Below, piece after piece: positions 8,057-15,187 of a stretch of DNA of 64,000 bases. The number at the start of each line of letters is the position of its first letter. Within the stretch, counting starts at the first letter, position 1. The notes under the pieces are model-generated. The model did not search any database. It saw only the letters and a list, made by a program, of their open reading frames with translations, and had not been told where the DNA came from. The translations under genes were made by a program, and so were the position numbers. The DNA lies in the NCBI GenBank assembly GCA_014649575.1, contig BMTH01000012.1:1-64000 (forward strand). Direction: 5' to 3'. Origin of the DNA: Streptomyces griseoincarnatus (GTDB lineage: Bacteria; Actinomycetota; Actinomycetes; Streptomycetales; Streptomycetaceae).

Positions 8057-8602
8057 ATGACTCCGGAACAGCCCAGGACCGAGCTCGACGCTCGCTACAG
8101 TTCCGCGCTCAACCCGCGCCCGGGCGCGCAGGACGTCACCGCGACCGACTGGGACGAGGCCGAACGCGAGCTGCGGGCCGCCGAGGTCTTCTGGATCACC
8201 ACGGTGCGGCCGGACGGCCGGCTGCACGTCACGCCGCTGATTGCCGCCTGGCATCAGGGGGCGCTGTACTTCAGTACCGGGCCGGGAGAGCAGAAGGCGA
8301 AGAACCTGGCCGGTAATCCTCACTGCGCACTCACCACAGGGCGCAACTCACTCTCCGAGGGCCTCGACATCGTGATCGAGGGCACGGCCGAGCGGGTGAC
8401 GGATCCGGCGCGGCAGGACGAGGTGATCGCCGCGTTCGAGGCGCAGTACGGGGACCATGTCACCTCCCCGGAGGGCCCCTTCCACGGCTTCGGCGACAGT
8501 ATCCGTAAGGGCAACGACCTCCTGTTCGCGGTGGCACCCGGCACGGCGTACGGCTTCGGGCACGACGGCCAGGTCTTCAGCCACACCCGCTACACCTTCT
8601 AG
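8057..8602 (+). CDS. pyridoxamine 5'-phosphate oxidase-family (flavin/F420-binding split-barrel) protein
   Basis: A 181-residue split-barrel protein. Typical features: FWITTVRPDGRLHVTPLIAAWHQGALYFSTGPGEQKAKNLAGNPHCALTTG-type strands (short pieces quoted in order: TTVRPDGRLHVTPL, LYFSTGPGEQKAKNL), with the basic KAKNL segment that binds cofactor phosphate in related FMN/F420 enzymes. ATG 8057 follows GAAAGGGG. It stands alone on the plus strand. Family members reduce or oxidise small molecules or bind haem; the function here is undetermined. Confidence 0.85.
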   Translation: MTPEQPRTELDARYSSALNPRPGAQDVTATDWDEAERELRAAEVFWITTVRPDGRLHVTPLIAAWHQGALYFSTGPGEQKAKNLAGNPHCALTTGRNSLSEGLDIVIEGTAERVTDPARQDEVIAAFEAQYGDHVTSPEGPFHGFGDSIRKGNDLLFAVAPGTAYGFGHDGQVFSHTRYTF

Positions 8603-8979
8603 CGGGCCTGCGTAAAAGGAAGCGCGCAGCCGAGGGAAGGCGCGCCGGGCTCTCGGAGGGGTCGGGCACAAGCCCTGCCGGGGGCGCGCCGCGGACTCGA
8701 AGCCCGTATCCGACAGCGAGCACACCGACGTGCCGTGGTCGGCCCGACCACGGGGCCTTCCCGGGCGCGGCGGTGATGGCACTCGTGTCCACGCGACGCT
8801 CCCGGCGTGCGCGGCCCGCGGCCACTGCACACGCGGCTGGTTCTGCACCGCCGGCGTGGGCAGGGTGTTGTGCACAGCAGGAACGCGCTCACATGCGCTC
8901 CTGGGCGACATCCAACGGCTTCTGCCGGTCACGTCACGGACGTTCGTTGCGGCCCGGCAGGCAGCCGGGCCGCCAGGGG
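8603..8979. other. 377-bp intergenic region, nothing recognised
   Basis: It lies between convergent genes. No coding frame, remnant or strong hairpin terminator was recognised. Confidence 0.4.
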
Positions 8980-9879
8980 TCAGGAACGGTGGGCGGCCCA
9001 GACGGTCCGCTCGGTGCGTACGGCGAGGTCGTCGCGGTGCAGGACGCAGTGCGGGCTGTTGACGTCGAGGAGTTCGTCGAGGGCGGCGAGGTCCTCAGGG
9101 CTGAGCATGGGCGCGGCGGCGCCGCGGATGCGTTGCAGGCTGCCGTGAGCGTAGCGGCCGACGGCCTCGCTGCGGTTGCCCGCGATGTTGACGGTGATGG
9201 TGCGCTCGTCCTGGACGTCGAATCCGGCGGCGGCCAGCATCGGCCCCCAGTCGGCGCCGCGGTGCGGGACGTGTTCAGCGTGGAAGCTGTCGGTCGCTTT
9301 GTGGGCGCGCTCTTCGAGTCCCGGTCGGCCTTCAGGGGCGTCGGCGGGCAGGAAGCGGGGGAAGCCGTCCAGCTCCACGACGGCGAACATCCCGCTCGGC
9401 GCGAGAAGTTCGTGGACGCTACGCAGGGCGCGGTCGGGGTGGGCCATGTGGTGCATCGACGCGGAGGCCCACACCAGGTCCGGTGTGCCGAGGTCGGGCC
9501 AACGACTGGTGTCGAGGTCGGTCTGCACGGTGCGCACCCGGTCCGAGACGCCGCGGGCGCATGCCTTCTCGCGCAGGAACTGCAGGTGGCCGGCGGAGGC
9601 GTCGACCGCGGTGACGTGCGCCTCGGGGAAGCGCTCGAGGAGCGCGAAGGTGCCCGCGCCGGTGCCGCAGCCCAGGTCCACGATCTGACGCGGCTCGACC
9701 TTCAGCGGCAGCCAGGCGGTGATGGATGCGATGTGCTCGGCGAGGACCTCGGCGTCCAGCTCGAGGATCTCCGCCTGTCCGCTGTCGCCGTCCTGCTGAG
9801 TGCCGCCATGACCACCACCGTGGCCGTGCCCGTGGTGGCCGATGTCGCCGTGCGAAGTGTGCTGGTGCGCTTGGGTCAT
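8980..9879 (-). CDS. SAM-dependent methyltransferase with histidine-rich N-terminus
   Basis: A 299-residue class I methyltransferase. After a His/Gly-rich head (GHHGHGHGGGHGG) comes the SAM fold: IVDLGCGTGAGTFALLERFP (motif I), VTAVDAS (acidic motif II residue), then LVWASASMHHMAHPDRALRS and a LLAPSGMFAVVELD segment, the order typical of Methyltransf_11/25 enzymes. ATG 9879 is chosen because the His-rich run begins just after it; an upstream in-frame ATG would add 28 unrelated residues. The head could bind Ni, Zn or another metal (inference). A perfect palindrome lies 41 bp upstream at 9920-9936. The next gene upstream on the same strand encodes an Xre-cupin regulator. Confidence 0.85.
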   Translation of the reverse strand: MTQAHQHTSHGDIGHHGHGHGGGHGGTQQDGDSGQAEILELDAEVLAEHIASITAWLPLKVEPRQIVDLGCGTGAGTFALLERFPEAHVTAVDASAGHLQFLREKACARGVSDRVRTVQTDLDTSRWPDLGTPDLVWASASMHHMAHPDRALRSVHELLAPSGMFAVVELDGFPRFLPADAPEGRPGLEERAHKATDSFHAEHVPHRGADWGPMLAAAGFDVQDERTITVNIAGNRSEAVGRYAHGSLQRIRGAAAPMLSPEDLAALDELLDVNSPHCVLHRDDLAVRTERTVWAAHRS

Positions 9880-9919
9880 GGCACCACCGTAGGACCACCA
9901 TGCGCGAAACGCACAACTA

Positions 9920-9936
9920 CTTGCGGTATACGCAAG
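9920..9936. promoter_or_regulatory. perfect palindrome CTTGCG-N5-CGCAAG upstream of the methyltransferase
   Basis: Six-base arms around GTATA, 41 bp before the start codon of the methyltransferase at 9879. Position and symmetry fit an operator overlapping the promoter. The nearby Xre-cupin protein is the simplest candidate binder. Confidence 0.5.
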
Positions 9937-10007
9937 AAGATGGCCCGGTGCGCTGCCCGCCACGCAAGATGACCCCGCGCGCGGACGCTCGACACAGCCG
10001 GAGGCTG

Positions 10008-10622
10008 CTACTCACAGGGCCCCTGCGCGCCGTCGCACTCGCTGCTGTCGCCGGTGTCACGTTGGTGGCCGCGCCGGGCGTCGCGGTCGAAGATGCCCAG
10101 GATCTCGCACGGGCCGCCCTCGGCCCCGATCGCGTGCGGCATCATGGTGGGGAACTCGGCGGCCTGGTTGGTCTCGACGCGGAACCGGCGGTGCCCGAGC
10201 ATGAGGATCGCGGTACCGGAAAGCACGACGAGCCATTCGCGGCCGGGATGGGCGCGCATGCGGGCGGGATTGTCGGGCGGGGGTTCCGTCATGCGCTGAC
10301 GCATGACGCTCATGCCGGGGTCGCCCTTGATGGGCCACCGCATCAGGCCGTGGGCGCCGTCGATCATCGGGCTGATGACGACGTCGTCGGCGGCGTTCTC
10401 CACGAGCTGGTCCAGGGTGGTGTCCAGGGCGCGGGCGAGGGTGACGAGCTGGTCCAGGGCGAGGCGGCGCTGTCCGTTCTCGATCCGGCTCAGCGAGGAC
10501 TGGCTGAGATGGGCACGGGTGGCCAGTTCTTCCAGGGACCAGCCCTGCGCGACGCGCAGTGCGCGGATCCGTTTGCGTACGAGGCTGTCCAGCGCCCCAT
10601 CTTCTTGCGTCATAGGCAACAT
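10008..10622 (-). CDS. Xre-family regulator with C-terminal cupin domain
   Basis: A 204-residue protein. Residues about 10-70 form a lambda-repressor-type helix-turn-helix: RIRALRVAQGWSLEELATRA, HLSQSSLSRIENGQRRL. Residues about 110-190 form a small cupin barrel: MRAHPGREWLVVLSGTAILM and FPTMMPHAIGAEGGPCEIL, which usually senses a small metabolite. The start is taken at ATG 10622 (GAAGG six bases before); ATG 10613, three codons later, is an alternative. Related proteins regulate adjacent transporter or modifying-enzyme genes, here the methyltransferase downstream (128 bp away) or the divergent exporter at 10999. Confidence 0.88.
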   Translation of the reverse strand: MLPMTQEDGALDSLVRKRIRALRVAQGWSLEELATRAHLSQSSLSRIENGQRRLALDQLVTLARALDTTLDQLVENAADDVVISPMIDGAHGLMRWPIKGDPGMSVMRQRMTEPPPDNPARMRAHPGREWLVVLSGTAILMLGHRRFRVETNQAAEFPTMMPHAIGAEGGPCEILGIFDRDARRGHQRDTGDSSECDGAQGPCE

Positions 10623-10998
10623 GGTATGCCTTCGCTGCAATTCGGTCCTAACGTCGCATGCGGATGGTCCACCAGCAGGGGGCCAGGTACGACGAAAGGG
10701 CGCGACATGCCTGCGCTGAATTGATCCGACCGCGTAGGTCGCTGCGTCCGGCGCGGCGGGTGCCCCGGCCGGATCCCACATCAACGCTCTGCCGGCCACC
10801 GGCTCAACGCTCTGCCGGCCACCGCCGATACCGACGTGACCCTCGCCGCTGCCCCGGCCGCGAACATCCCCACCTGACCCTCGGCCTGACCCGCGTGGAC
10901 CGCAGCCGGCGGCCGACGTGACGAACCCGCCTGTTCCACCCCTCTTCGGCGACCGGTCCGAACCGGCGCTGATTCTTCATGCCCTTTGAGAGGACATC
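10623..10998. other. 376-bp divergent intergenic region with tandem repeat
   Basis: It separates the divergent Xre-cupin regulator and MFS exporter, so it must hold both promoters. The only obvious structure is the direct repeat at 10781-10824. No coding frame is convincing. Confidence 0.5.
10781..10824. repeat. two-copy tandem direct repeat, 23-bp period
   Basis: The 21-base unit starting TCAACGCTCTGCCGGCCACC occurs at 10781-10801 and again at 10804-10824 without mismatch. It lies about 175 bp before the MFS exporter start. It may be a duplicated protein-binding site or simple slippage. Confidence 0.7.
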
Positions 10999-12594
10999 TT
11001 GAGTAGCAACCAGACTGCCCAGACGGCGGCCGCACCAGTCGGCGGCGGTGCGCCGGATGCGCGTCAGCTGCGCGCGATCCTGATCGCCGTCTCGATCGCG
11101 CTGATGGCGGTCATCGCGTCGGTGTCCGGTCTGAACGTCGCCCAGACCCACATGGCCGTCGAGTGGGACGCCTCCCAGACCACCGTCCTGTGGATCATCA
11201 ACATCTACACCCTTGCCCTGGCCGCCCTGCTGCTGCCGCTCGGTGCGATCGGTGACCGACTGGGTCGCAAGCCCATGCTGATCACCGGACTGATCATTTT
11301 CGGAGCGGCCGGCGTGGTCGCCGGACTCGCCCCGTCGACCGCAGTGATGATCGGCGCCCGCGTGGCCGCGGGCGTCAGCGCCGCGATGATCATGCCGATC
11401 ACGCTTGCCGTCATCACCTCCACGTTCCCCGAGGAGGAACGGGGCAAGGCGATCGGTGTGTGGACCGGTGTCGCCGGAGGTGGCGGCATCCTGGGCATGT
11501 TCCTCTCCGCGTTCCTCGTGGACGTCGCGGACTGGCGGTGGCTGTTCGCGCTGCCCGTGGTACTGGCGGTCGTCGCACTGGCGATGACTTGGAAGTCGGT
11601 GCCCAACTCCCGCGAACGCTCCACCCATTCCTTCGACACCATCGGTGGGTTGATGTCCGCCGTCGCCGTGATCGGACTCATCTTCGTCCTGCAGGAAGGC
11701 CCCGAGCGCGGCTGGACCGACCCCGTCTCCCTGATCAGCCTGGGCGTCGGCGTGGTCGCCGCCATCGCCTTCGTGGTCTGGGAGCTGCACCGCCGCGACG
11801 CCTCACTGCTGGACGTACGCCTCTTCCGTGAGCGCGGCCTGGCCGGCGGCTCCGTCACGCTGCTCGTCGTCTTCGGCGTCCAGGCCGGCATCGCCGTCGT
11901 CCTCTTCCCGTTCTTCCAGGCTGTGCTGGGCTGGTCGGGCCTGCTGTCCACCGCGGCGATGATGCCCATGGCCGTCATGATGATGGCGACCTCCGGCCTG
12001 GCCCCCATGATGGCCGCCAGGATCGGCGCCCGCTCCACCATGACCGTGGGCGTCGCCCTGTCCACCCTCGGTCTCGCGCTGATGGCGCTGTTCGTCTCCG
12101 TCGACGGCGGCTACCTGTCCATCCTCGCCGGCATACTCGTCATGGGCATCGGCATGGGCCTGTCGATGACACCCTCCACCGAGGCCATCACCAGCTCGCT
12201 GCCCCGCGCCAAGCAAGGTGTGGCCTCCGCCCTCAACGACGTCACCCGCGAACTCGGCACCGCTCTGGGCGTCGCGATGCTCGGCGCGCTGGTGGCCAAC
12301 GGCTACCGCAGCGCGATCCACGACAAGCTCGGCGGCATTCCCCACAAGGCCGCGGACACCGCACGCGAAGGCATCGCCAACGCCGTCGAGGTGGCCCCGA
12401 GCACCGGCAGTCGCGCCCAGGGCCTGATCCACACTGCGCAGCAGTCCTTCGTCGACGGCTGGCAGCAGGCCATGTGGGCGGGCGTCGCCGTCATGGGCAT
12501 GCTGCTCGTCTACCTCGCTCTCCGGGGGCCGAAGGGCTCGGGCCCCGCCATCACGGACGAGGCGGAGGCCACGGAGACCGTCGCCGTCCGATGA
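10999..12594 (+). CDS. DHA2-family (14-TM) MFS drug exporter
   Basis: A 531-residue EmrB/QacA-type proton antiporter. Landmarks are GLNVAQTHMAVEWDAS in TM1-loop, GAIGDRLGRKPMLITG (the MFS loop 2-3 motif A), and the antiporter motif C-like segment VAGGGGILGMFLSAF in TM5. About 14 hydrophobic segments follow, and the TM7-8 insertion fits the DHA2 class. The start is TTG 10999 with GAGAGGAC upstream; no ATG or GTG fits as well. Substrate unknown; antibiotics or dyes are usual. It converges on the GBL-receptor-like regulator and diverges from the Xre-cupin regulator; either could control it. Confidence 0.9.
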   Translation: MSSNQTAQTAAAPVGGGAPDARQLRAILIAVSIALMAVIASVSGLNVAQTHMAVEWDASQTTVLWIINIYTLALAALLLPLGAIGDRLGRKPMLITGLIIFGAAGVVAGLAPSTAVMIGARVAAGVSAAMIMPITLAVITSTFPEEERGKAIGVWTGVAGGGGILGMFLSAFLVDVADWRWLFALPVVLAVVALAMTWKSVPNSRERSTHSFDTIGGLMSAVAVIGLIFVLQEGPERGWTDPVSLISLGVGVVAAIAFVVWELHRRDASLLDVRLFRERGLAGGSVTLLVVFGVQAGIAVVLFPFFQAVLGWSGLLSTAAMMPMAVMMMATSGLAPMMAARIGARSTMTVGVALSTLGLALMALFVSVDGGYLSILAGILVMGIGMGLSMTPSTEAITSSLPRAKQGVASALNDVTRELGTALGVAMLGALVANGYRSAIHDKLGGIPHKAADTAREGIANAVEVAPSTGSRAQGLIHTAQQSFVDGWQQAMWAGVAVMGMLLVYLALRGPKGSGPAITDEAEATETVAVR

Positions 12595-12624
12595 CCGCGT
12601 AACAACTGGGCGGATCATCCGTCA

Positions 12625-12660
12625 GGCGTCAGGCGTCGCGATATCACGGTGCCTGACGCC
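12625..12660. terminator. 10-bp stem hairpin after the MFS gene
   Basis: Arms GGCGTCAGGC (12625-12634) and GCCTGACGCC (12651-12660) with a 16-base loop, 30 bp after the MFS stop codon. The left arm sequence is also partly repeated just upstream. Confidence 0.6.
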
Positions 12661-12740
12661 CCATCCGAAGTCCGACAAGCGGGCGGCGCCGGCCGCTGTG
12701 CCGGACCGCGGACGTCCCTGGCCGAAGTCGTGATATCTCC

Positions 12741-12776
12741 GTGACAGCGCTGGAATCATACGTTCAGCGCTGTCAC
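12741..12776. terminator. perfect 12-bp hairpin at the 3' end of the TetR gene
   Basis: Arms GTGACAGCGCTG (12741-12752) and CAGCGCTGTCAC (12765-12776) around a 12-base loop. The right arm contains the stop codon of the TetR gene (12773-12775), so the hairpin overlaps the coding end. It can serve both convergent genes. Confidence 0.75.
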
Positions 12777-13525
12777 TGCCGTTCCGGGCAGTTCGTCGCG
12801 TGTTCCGTGGTGCGTGCGGTCCGCTTCCGCTCTCCGGTGGCGGGCGCGCCCAGGGGCAGCGCGTGAGGGGGCGGACAGTCGTCGGTGGCCGGCGAGGCTG
12901 CCGCGGGCCGCGTCGGGGCCTGGCAGGCTCGCGGATCCCGTTGGAGAGCGGGCAGGGTGAGCTGCCACCAGTCGGAGACGCGGACGGGGAGCGCGTGGGA
13001 GCCTTCCAGCGCCTCCGTGAGGGTGCAGAACCCGTAGAAGGCGCGGACCAGGGTGCGGGCAGTGGCAGCCGGGCGGACACCGGCGGCCAGGCATCCCCCG
13101 GCCCGGGCCTGCGCGAGCAGGCGTGTGACCGCGGTCGTCCAGAGGACGAAGGGGTCGGGGAGGTCCGCGTTGATGGTGTGGCGCTCGGCCCACAGGCGGG
13201 CGCCCGCGCGGGTGAGGGAGTCCTCCGCGAGAGCGCGGGCGATGTCGTGGCTCAGTGCGACGAGGCGTTCCAGGGGAGGCACACTCGGGTCGTCGTACCG
13301 GGGGACGAGGCTCGGCCAGGTCGCGAAGCCTTCCCGGACGACCGCCTGGGCGATGCCTTCCTTGCTGGCGTAGTGGAAGTAGACGGATCCGCTGGTTCGT
13401 CCTGACCGGGCGCTTATGTCGTTGACGCTCGTACCGGCGTAACCCTGCTGGGCGAAGAGGAAGGCGGCTGCCTCCAGGAGTGATCTGCGGGTTGCTCTGG
13501 CCCGTTCCTGCAAGATCTCGCGCAC
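12773..13525 (-). CDS. TetR-family regulator resembling gamma-butyrolactone receptors (ScbR/ArpA type)
   Basis: A 250-residue TetR protein. The DNA-binding domain reads RATRRSLLEAAAFLFAQQGY, TSVNDISARSGRTSGSVYFHY, close to ArpA/ScbR receptors (QxxYF/VYFHF helix). The ligand domain keeps their character: FATWPSLVPRYDD, LVRAFYGFCTLTEALEG and VSDWWQLTLPAL. GTG 13525 is chosen because the fold begins immediately after it and GGAG lies nine bases before; the frame stays open for about 67 more codons upstream, with no domain. Receptors are usually about 215 residues; this one has an extra Pro/Arg-rich tail of about 45. No butenolide synthase gene is nearby. Target genes are unknown. Confidence 0.85.
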   Translation of the reverse strand: MREILQERARATRRSLLEAAAFLFAQQGYAGTSVNDISARSGRTSGSVYFHYASKEGIAQAVVREGFATWPSLVPRYDDPSVPPLERLVALSHDIARALAEDSLTRAGARLWAERHTINADLPDPFVLWTTAVTRLLAQARAGGCLAAGVRPAATARTLVRAFYGFCTLTEALEGSHALPVRVSDWWQLTLPALQRDPRACQAPTRPAAASPATDDCPPPHALPLGAPATGERKRTARTTEHATNCPERQ

Positions 13526-14051
13526 CTCGTTCGGCTCCGTAGTGAACGGCCCACAATGTAGTGCGCCCGCGTACGCCCGGAGCAATGAACCGTCAGCCAC
13601 ACGCGGGATTGCGGCATTTCTTTCGAATCTGAACACCCAAGAGTGGAAATTGGCTTCCGGGTGCCGCTCCCGGTTCGCCGGCTTGCCCTTTCGCCGCAAG
13701 CGGGGGCCTGACTCCTCACCGCGCACGAATCCCGCAACTCGCCTTGTGCACAGCGGGAATGACGCTGCACCAGGGGTCTGGAGGCGGCGGGACGGGCAAC
13801 CGCTTACACCCTGATCACCTGCGAGGCGAGTACTCGAAACGGTGATTGCGCCGTTTTTCGGAGGCTAAATATCGTAGCCGTTGCAATGTTTTCTCTTTGC
13901 GGCTGATGCACCGAAATGCGAGTCGTCCTTGCCGGTGTGTTCCCGAAGGGCACCGGCCATCTCCGTGCCTCGTTCGTCACGGGGCCCGCCGTCCCACCGC
14001 GCAGTCGCGCGACTCGTGCTCCCGCTCCAGCCCTCTCCCTCAGGAGGCCTC
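13526..14051. other. 526-bp divergent intergenic region, locally AT-rich
   Basis: It separates the TetR regulator and HAD phosphatase genes. Stretches around 13545-13640 and 13845-13925 are clearly less GC-rich than neighbours, as expected of promoters. No classical gamma-butyrolactone receptor ARE was identified by eye. Confidence 0.45.
13837..13856. promoter_or_regulatory. inverted repeat AAACGG-N8-CCGTTT
   Basis: Perfect six-base arms, followed by TTCG, about 195 bp upstream of the HAD gene. It could be an operator or a weak terminator; there is no evidence to choose. Confidence 0.35.
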
Positions 14052-14834
14052 ATGACACCGCCACTCCGAACCCTGTCGGACTGGTCGCCCGAGGCAGTCG
14101 TCTTCGACTGCGACGGCACGCTGATGGACACCGAACGGCATTGGCAGGACGCACGCAACCGCGCCTTCCGTGAGTTCGGTCTGCTGCCTCCCCCGGGCTT
14201 CGCCGATCGCGCCAAAGGTGTGCACTACGTCGACTGCGGCCGCCTGATGGCCGAGGAGACGAACAAGCCCGAGTTGGCCGCGGACCTGACCACGGCGCTC
14301 CTCGCACACTTCATGTCCCTGGTGGCGGAGGATCCGCTGACGATGCCGGGTGCCGGTGAGATGGTGCGCCTCCTCTCCGGGCGGCTGCCGCTGGCCGTGG
14401 CCAGCAACTGCCCGCTGGAAGTGGTGGAGGAGAGCCTCGGCCGCGCAGCGCTGCGTCACCACTTCCGCCACGTCGTCGTGCCCACCGGGCCGCCGGACGA
14501 TCGCGGGACCGCACTCGGGACGGACGGCGAACGCGGGCCGGCGGTGCGGCCCAAGCCGTGGCCGGATGTGTACACCACGGCGGCACGTCTGTGCGGAGTC
14601 CGCCCGGAAACCGCGCTGGCGGTCGAGGACTCCCTCACCGGCATCGAGTCGGCGTGGCGTGCCGGACTGCGGGTCCTCGGCGTGGGCCCGCTGTCCGGCC
14701 AGGCGAACACGGGGCATGCCGACGCCTGGGTGCCGGCCCTGGACGATCCGGAACTGCTGCACCGGGCACGTGACTGGCGGCGCCCCCTGTCACCGGACGT
14801 CGACCGGGATCAAGGGCATCACGGTCCGCACTGA
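14052..14834 (+). CDS. HAD-superfamily phosphatase (phosphoglycolate/beta-phosphoglucomutase-like)
   Basis: A 260-residue HAD hydrolase. Motif I is VVFDCDGTLMDTE with the nucleophile and general-acid aspartates, motif II is AVASNCP, motif III lysine is in RPKPWPDVY, and motif IV is LAVEDSLTGIESA. Between motifs I and II a helical cap of the C1 type is present. ATG 14052 has a perfect AGGAGG site four bases upstream. Such enzymes dephosphorylate sugar phosphates or phosphoglycolate; the substrate is not predictable. It stands alone, with 353 bp before the next gene. Confidence 0.88.
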   Translation: MTPPLRTLSDWSPEAVVFDCDGTLMDTERHWQDARNRAFREFGLLPPPGFADRAKGVHYVDCGRLMAEETNKPELAADLTTALLAHFMSLVAEDPLTMPGAGEMVRLLSGRLPLAVASNCPLEVVEESLGRAALRHHFRHVVVPTGPPDDRGTALGTDGERGPAVRPKPWPDVYTTAARLCGVRPETALAVEDSLTGIESAWRAGLRVLGVGPLSGQANTGHADAWVPALDDPELLHRARDWRRPLSPDVDRDQGHHGPH

Positions 14835-15187
14835 CCGGTCGTCGAGCCGGGGACTGTCGCCGGCCGGGTGTGAGGCAGCCGCAGTCGCCGGCCCCGCCTT
14901 TGCCTGGCGGCTGACGTCCAACGGCCCGCCAGGGAGCCGGTGCGTCGCCGCAACGGCCTCCGGCCCCGTGTGCGTACCGTCCAGCACGCCCCCGACGGCG
15001 CTGTCGCACGGCCGCCGGAGCACCTCGGCCGGCGTGCCGCCGAGGAGGCGGCCTGGTCGGCGTCGCGCGGACGACGCCGGCCGTCGCCGAGCCGGACGAG
15101 GGAGGGTGAGCGTCGGCCCCTGGGCGAGGGGTACTGGGAATTCGTTGCCCACGTTCACTTCCCGGGCAGGGGCAGGTGGAGGCCCGC
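14835..15187. other. 353-bp intergenic region, nothing recognised
   Basis: No credible gene, remnant or strong hairpin. It should contain the promoter of the PAS-SpoIIE phosphatase. Confidence 0.4.

Noticed and set aside
13526..14051. ARE-type operator for the gamma-butyrolactone-receptor-like protein
   Set aside because: The AAACGG-N8-CCGTTT repeat does not fit known ARE spacing and sequence closely enough to claim.
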